64,000 bases of DNA from Sphingomonas_R arantia (GTDB taxonomy: Bacteria; Pseudomonadota; Alphaproteobacteria; Sphingomonadales; Sphingomonadaceae): positions 248,001 to 312,000 of the forward strand of contig NZ_JBHUGS010000003.1 in NCBI RefSeq assembly GCF_042682045.1, given 5' to 3'. Position 1 is the first letter of the stretch. Each line of letters opens with the position of its first letter. The notes under the pieces were generated by a model. That model did not search any database. It had not been told where the DNA came from and worked only from the letters and a program-made list of their open reading frames with translations. Shown here one piece after another: positions 61,572 to 64,000 of the stretch. Position numbers and translations under genes: made by a program.

Positions 61572-63125
61572 TCAAGCCGTCGGCACGCCCGACCCGCCCG
61601 CCCGCGGGATCGCCCGCGGTTCCGCCGCCGGCCGCAACGCCTGCGGCAGGATCCGCGCCCGCTTCTCGAACGCCGCCGCCACCGCCGGCCGCTTCAGGAA
61701 CGCCGTCCACAGCGCGCGCAACCGCGACCCGTTCCGCACCCACAACGCGTCCTCGGGCTGGAACTGGTCCGCGATCATCGCCGCCCCGTCCGCGGTCGCC
61801 AAAGTTGCGACCGCGACGGTCTCGGCCGCCCCGTCCTCCTTCGCGCACAACGACGCCTCGATCGCCGCCGCCGGATTGTCGTCCGGCTTTGCCCGCAGCG
61901 CCGCGGTCACGACCTTCGCCTCGCCCGCCCGACCCAGCGCCGCCAGCGAGCAAGCCTCGGTCCGGCGCAGCCATGCCGCACCCCACGGGCTCAGCGCCGG
62001 CCCGCCCTGCGTCAGCCCCGCCCGCGCCGCGGTCAGCGCGTCGGCCGCGCGGTCCGCCTCGTCCAGCGTCTCGGCCAGCGCGATCATCCCCGACACCGCA
62101 ACCGGTGTCCGGACGAAATCGAGCGTCGCGAACGGCTGCAACCGGGCGATAGCCGCCGCCCGCCCGCCGGTCATGCCCAGCGCCTGCGCATCGAGCCGCA
62201 CGGTCGACACCGCATCCTCGCCCATCCCGTTCGCCACCGCGACGCTCGCCGCCGTCTCGGACGCCTCGCGATACCGGCCGAGCAGCACGAACGCGCGCAC
62301 CGCCCCCAGCCGCGTCTGCGGATCGTCGGGTTGCGCCGCGAACGCCGCCAGCCGGTCAGTCGCGAACGCATCGATCGCGCGCCCCGACTGCGGCCCCATC
62401 TGCTCCTCAAGCTGGGGCCAGATCGGCGCATGGTCGCGCAGGATCGCCAGTTCGAACAGCGACTCGGGCGATGTCACGCGCGGCAGGATCTGCCCCGCCT
62501 CGACCACCTCGCCACGCCGCACCAGCACCGACACCGCCGCCTCGGCCACGTCGCCGCGCAATTCGGGAAGGTCGGTCGGCTGCCAGTCCGCGCGCGCCAG
62601 TGCCACCGCGATCCGGTCGCGCAACGCGATGTCCTTCGACTCCGACAATGTCTGGTTGATCGCGCGCCATAACCGCCCGGAAATGCCGCTCAGCCCGTCC
62701 GGCGTCTTCTCCGCCAGCACTGCGAGCTGCTCGCCCGCGCCCTTCATGTCGCCCGCGTCCGCCGCGATCAGAATGCCGAACCCGCGCACGATCGGGTTCG
62801 TCGGTTCCGCCTTCACAAGCTCGGCCTGCACCGCGGCCAGCTCGCCACCGCGCCCCGCCGGTGCCAGGCAATTCAGCCGCAGCAGCTGCACCGCATTCCG
62901 GTCCGCCCCCGGCGCCAGCCCCGGCACCACCGGGTCGAGCCGAGCCAGCAACCCGGCGCAATCGCCCTTCTGCCCCAGCGCATAGGCCTCCGCGATCGCG
63001 GTCCGCACATCGCCCGACGGCTTCGCGACCCCCGCCTGCGGCACCGGCACCGGCACCGGAACCGCCCCGGCCGCCGTCCCGCACAGAATCAGCGCCAGGA
63101 ACGCCGCACGGTCAGCGCGCATCAT
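61572..63125 (-). CDS. Exported repeat protein (TPR-like)
   Basis: 517 residues. A signal peptide (MRADRAAFLALILCGTAAGA) and Pro-Val spacer (VPVPVPVPQ) are followed by a long Ala-rich helical-repeat region resembling tetratricopeptide repeats (AIAEAYALGQKGDCAGLLARL, LGAVRAFVLLGRYREASETA). No family beyond that. Two start ATGs overlap the PHB depolymerase end, so the genes are coupled. Confidence 0.72.
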   Translation of the reverse strand: MMRADRAAFLALILCGTAAGAVPVPVPVPQAGVAKPSGDVRTAIAEAYALGQKGDCAGLLARLDPVVPGLAPGADRNAVQLLRLNCLAPAGRGGELAAVQAELVKAEPTNPIVRGFGILIAADAGDMKGAGEQLAVLAEKTPDGLSGISGRLWRAINQTLSESKDIALRDRIAVALARADWQPTDLPELRGDVAEAAVSVLVRRGEVVEAGQILPRVTSPESLFELAILRDHAPIWPQLEEQMGPQSGRAIDAFATDRLAAFAAQPDDPQTRLGAVRAFVLLGRYREASETAASVAVANGMGEDAVSTVRLDAQALGMTGGRAAAIARLQPFATLDFVRTPVAVSGMIALAETLDEADRAADALTAARAGLTQGGPALSPWGAAWLRRTEACSLAALGRAGEAKVVTAALRAKPDDNPAAAIEASLCAKEDGAAETVAVATLATADGAAMIADQFQPEDALWVRNGSRLRALWTAFLKRPAVAAAFEKRARILPQALRPAAEPRAIPRAGGSGVPTA

Positions 63126-64000
63126 GCGCGACGATCCAACCCTCGACCACCGGCGCGATCACGTCGCGCCACCGCCGCCCGTTGAAGATCCCGTAATGGC
63201 CGACCCCCTCGGCCATGAAATACTCCCGGTGTTCCTCCGGCAATGCGGTCGCCAGCGTCAGCGCCGCCTTGGTCTGCCCGATGCCGGAGATATCGTCGCG
63301 CTCTCCCTCGATCGCCAGCAGGCCGATGTCGGTGATCGCACCCGGGTCCACGCGCCGCCCGCGGTGATAATATTCGCCCTTCGGCAGGGCATGCTGCTGG
63401 AACACCAGGTCGATCGTCTGGAGGTAGAATTCGGCGCTCATGTCGCAGACCGAACGATATTCGTCGTAGAACGCCTTGCTCGCGTCCGCACTGTCACCGT
63501 CGCCCGCGACCAGATGCTTGAACATGTCGAAATGGCTGACCAGGTGGTTGCCCAGGTTCATCGCCATGAACCCGGTCAGTTGCAGGAAGCCCGGATACAC
63601 GCGCCGCCCGCCGCCCGGATAATAATAAGGCACCGTGGCGATCACATTCTGTTCGAACCACGCATGCGGCCGCTGCGTCGCGACCGTGTTGACGCTCGTC
63701 GGCGCCTCGCGCGTGTCGACCGGCCCGCCCATCATGGTCAGCGTCGCCGGCCGCGCCGGGTGCCGGTCCGCGGACATCAAAGCCGCGGCGGCATAGGCCG
63801 GCACGGACGGCTGGCACACCGCCAGCACATGCGCACGACCCGATCCGTCGGCGCTCATCGTCTCCAGGAATTGCACCAGATAATCGACATAATCGTCCAG
63901 ATCGAACGTCCCGTCGCTCAGCGGTACCAGCTTCGCATCGCGCCAGTCGGTGATGTGCACGTCATGCCCCGGCAGCATCCGCTCCACCGTCCCGCGCAGC
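63112..64000 (-). CDS. phaZ: Intracellular polyhydroxybutyrate depolymerase (5' part cut by window edge)
   Basis: The visible ~295 residues start inside the protein (LRGTVERMLPGHDVHITDWR). The lipase-like box uses a Cys nucleophile (AVCQPSVPAYAAAAL), with a late His (EGVGHYGIFNGRRW), as in PhaZ-type intracellular depolymerases. It mobilises PHB storage granules. The N-terminus lies beyond the right edge. The downstream gene overlaps its 3' end. Confidence 0.88.
   Translation of the reverse strand, partial: LRGTVERMLPGHDVHITDWRDAKLVPLSDGTFDLDDYVDYLVQFLETMSADGSGRAHVLAVCQPSVPAYAAAALMSADRHPARPATLTMMGGPVDTREAPTSVNTVATQRPHAWFEQNVIATVPYYYPGGGRRVYPGFLQLTGFMAMNLGNHLVSHFDMFKHLVAGDGDSADASKAFYDEYRSVCDMSAEFYLQTIDLVFQQHALPKGEYYHRGRRVDPGAITDIGLLAIEGERDDISGIGQTKAALTLATALPEEHREYFMAEGVGHYGIFNGRRWRDVIAPVVEGWIVAHDAR

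Noticed and set aside
1..64000. CRISPR array, tRNA or rRNA genes
   Set aside because: I looked for regularly spaced direct repeats and cloverleaf-like segments and saw none.

Overview
The window looks like a chromosomal stretch from a GC-rich alphaproteobacterium of the Sphingomonas group. This rests on family content: a DUF2794 protein, an HPr-rel-A/PqqD cluster, exosortase-A-type polysaccharide genes, TamAB, and a C-terminally extended IF-1 encoded behind a cold-shock gene. It is inferred from sequence only; there is no rRNA or tRNA to confirm it.

Layout. (1) 1-10.6 kb is an accessory island, visibly less GC-rich than the rest. It has two divergent arms. The leftward arm is a tightly overlapped operon: DGQHR protein, B12-binding-like radical SAM enzyme, GHKL (Hsp90-type) ATPase, then an unknown protein cut by the window edge. 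The rightward arm is a PIN-like putative nuclease coupled to a second, paralogous GHKL ATPase, followed by a DUF2971 protein. A gene-poor stretch with ORF remnants follows. The island abuts the 3' end of glmS, the classical Tn7 attachment gene. This is the best candidate here for an undescribed, probably defence-related system. (2) 10.7-17.5 kb holds glmS and glmU, gph, and an HPr-rel-A cluster: nucleotidyltransferase, HprK-related kinase A, PqqD-like chaperone and a small exported protein. (3) 17.6-24.8 kb is a complete phosphate module, phoR-pstSCAB-phoU-phoB, with a Pho box inside phoR ahead of pstS. (4) 25-31.8 kb carries a small DNA-binding-like protein under a hairpin-masked ribosome site, a CAP-domain protein, an SDR dehydrogenase, membrane proteins, DUF2794, serine acetyltransferase, and AhpD/AhpC with divergent OxyR. 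(5) 31.8-38 kb has a fasciclin protein beside an ECF sigma/RskA-type anti-sigma pair, moaE-moaD-pgsA, PAP2, GNAT and an MFS transporter. (6) 38-48.7 kb contains small proteins, cspA with an extended IF-1, an orphan MbcA/ParS protein, tamB-tamA, and a LexA-like S24 regulator with a strong operator. (7) 48.7-52.3 kb has exosortase-A-associated polysaccharide genes. (8) 52.3-64 kb is mostly metabolism: PfpI, topoisomerase IB, MscS, PutA, MaoC dehydratase, thiolase, a stress flavin protein, and a PHB depolymerase cut by the right edge.

How the parts work together: the pst/pho genes form one phosphate-scavenging regulon; ahpC, ahpD and oxyR form one peroxide regulon; and the fasciclin gene probably belongs to the sigma/anti-sigma pair. 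Two similar TTGACGT-N2-ACGTMAA palindromes lie upstream of the SDR and MaoC genes, suggesting one shared acyl-CoA or fatty-acid regulator. Four families of palindromic intergenic repeats occupy many gene junctions of the core region and were not seen in the island.
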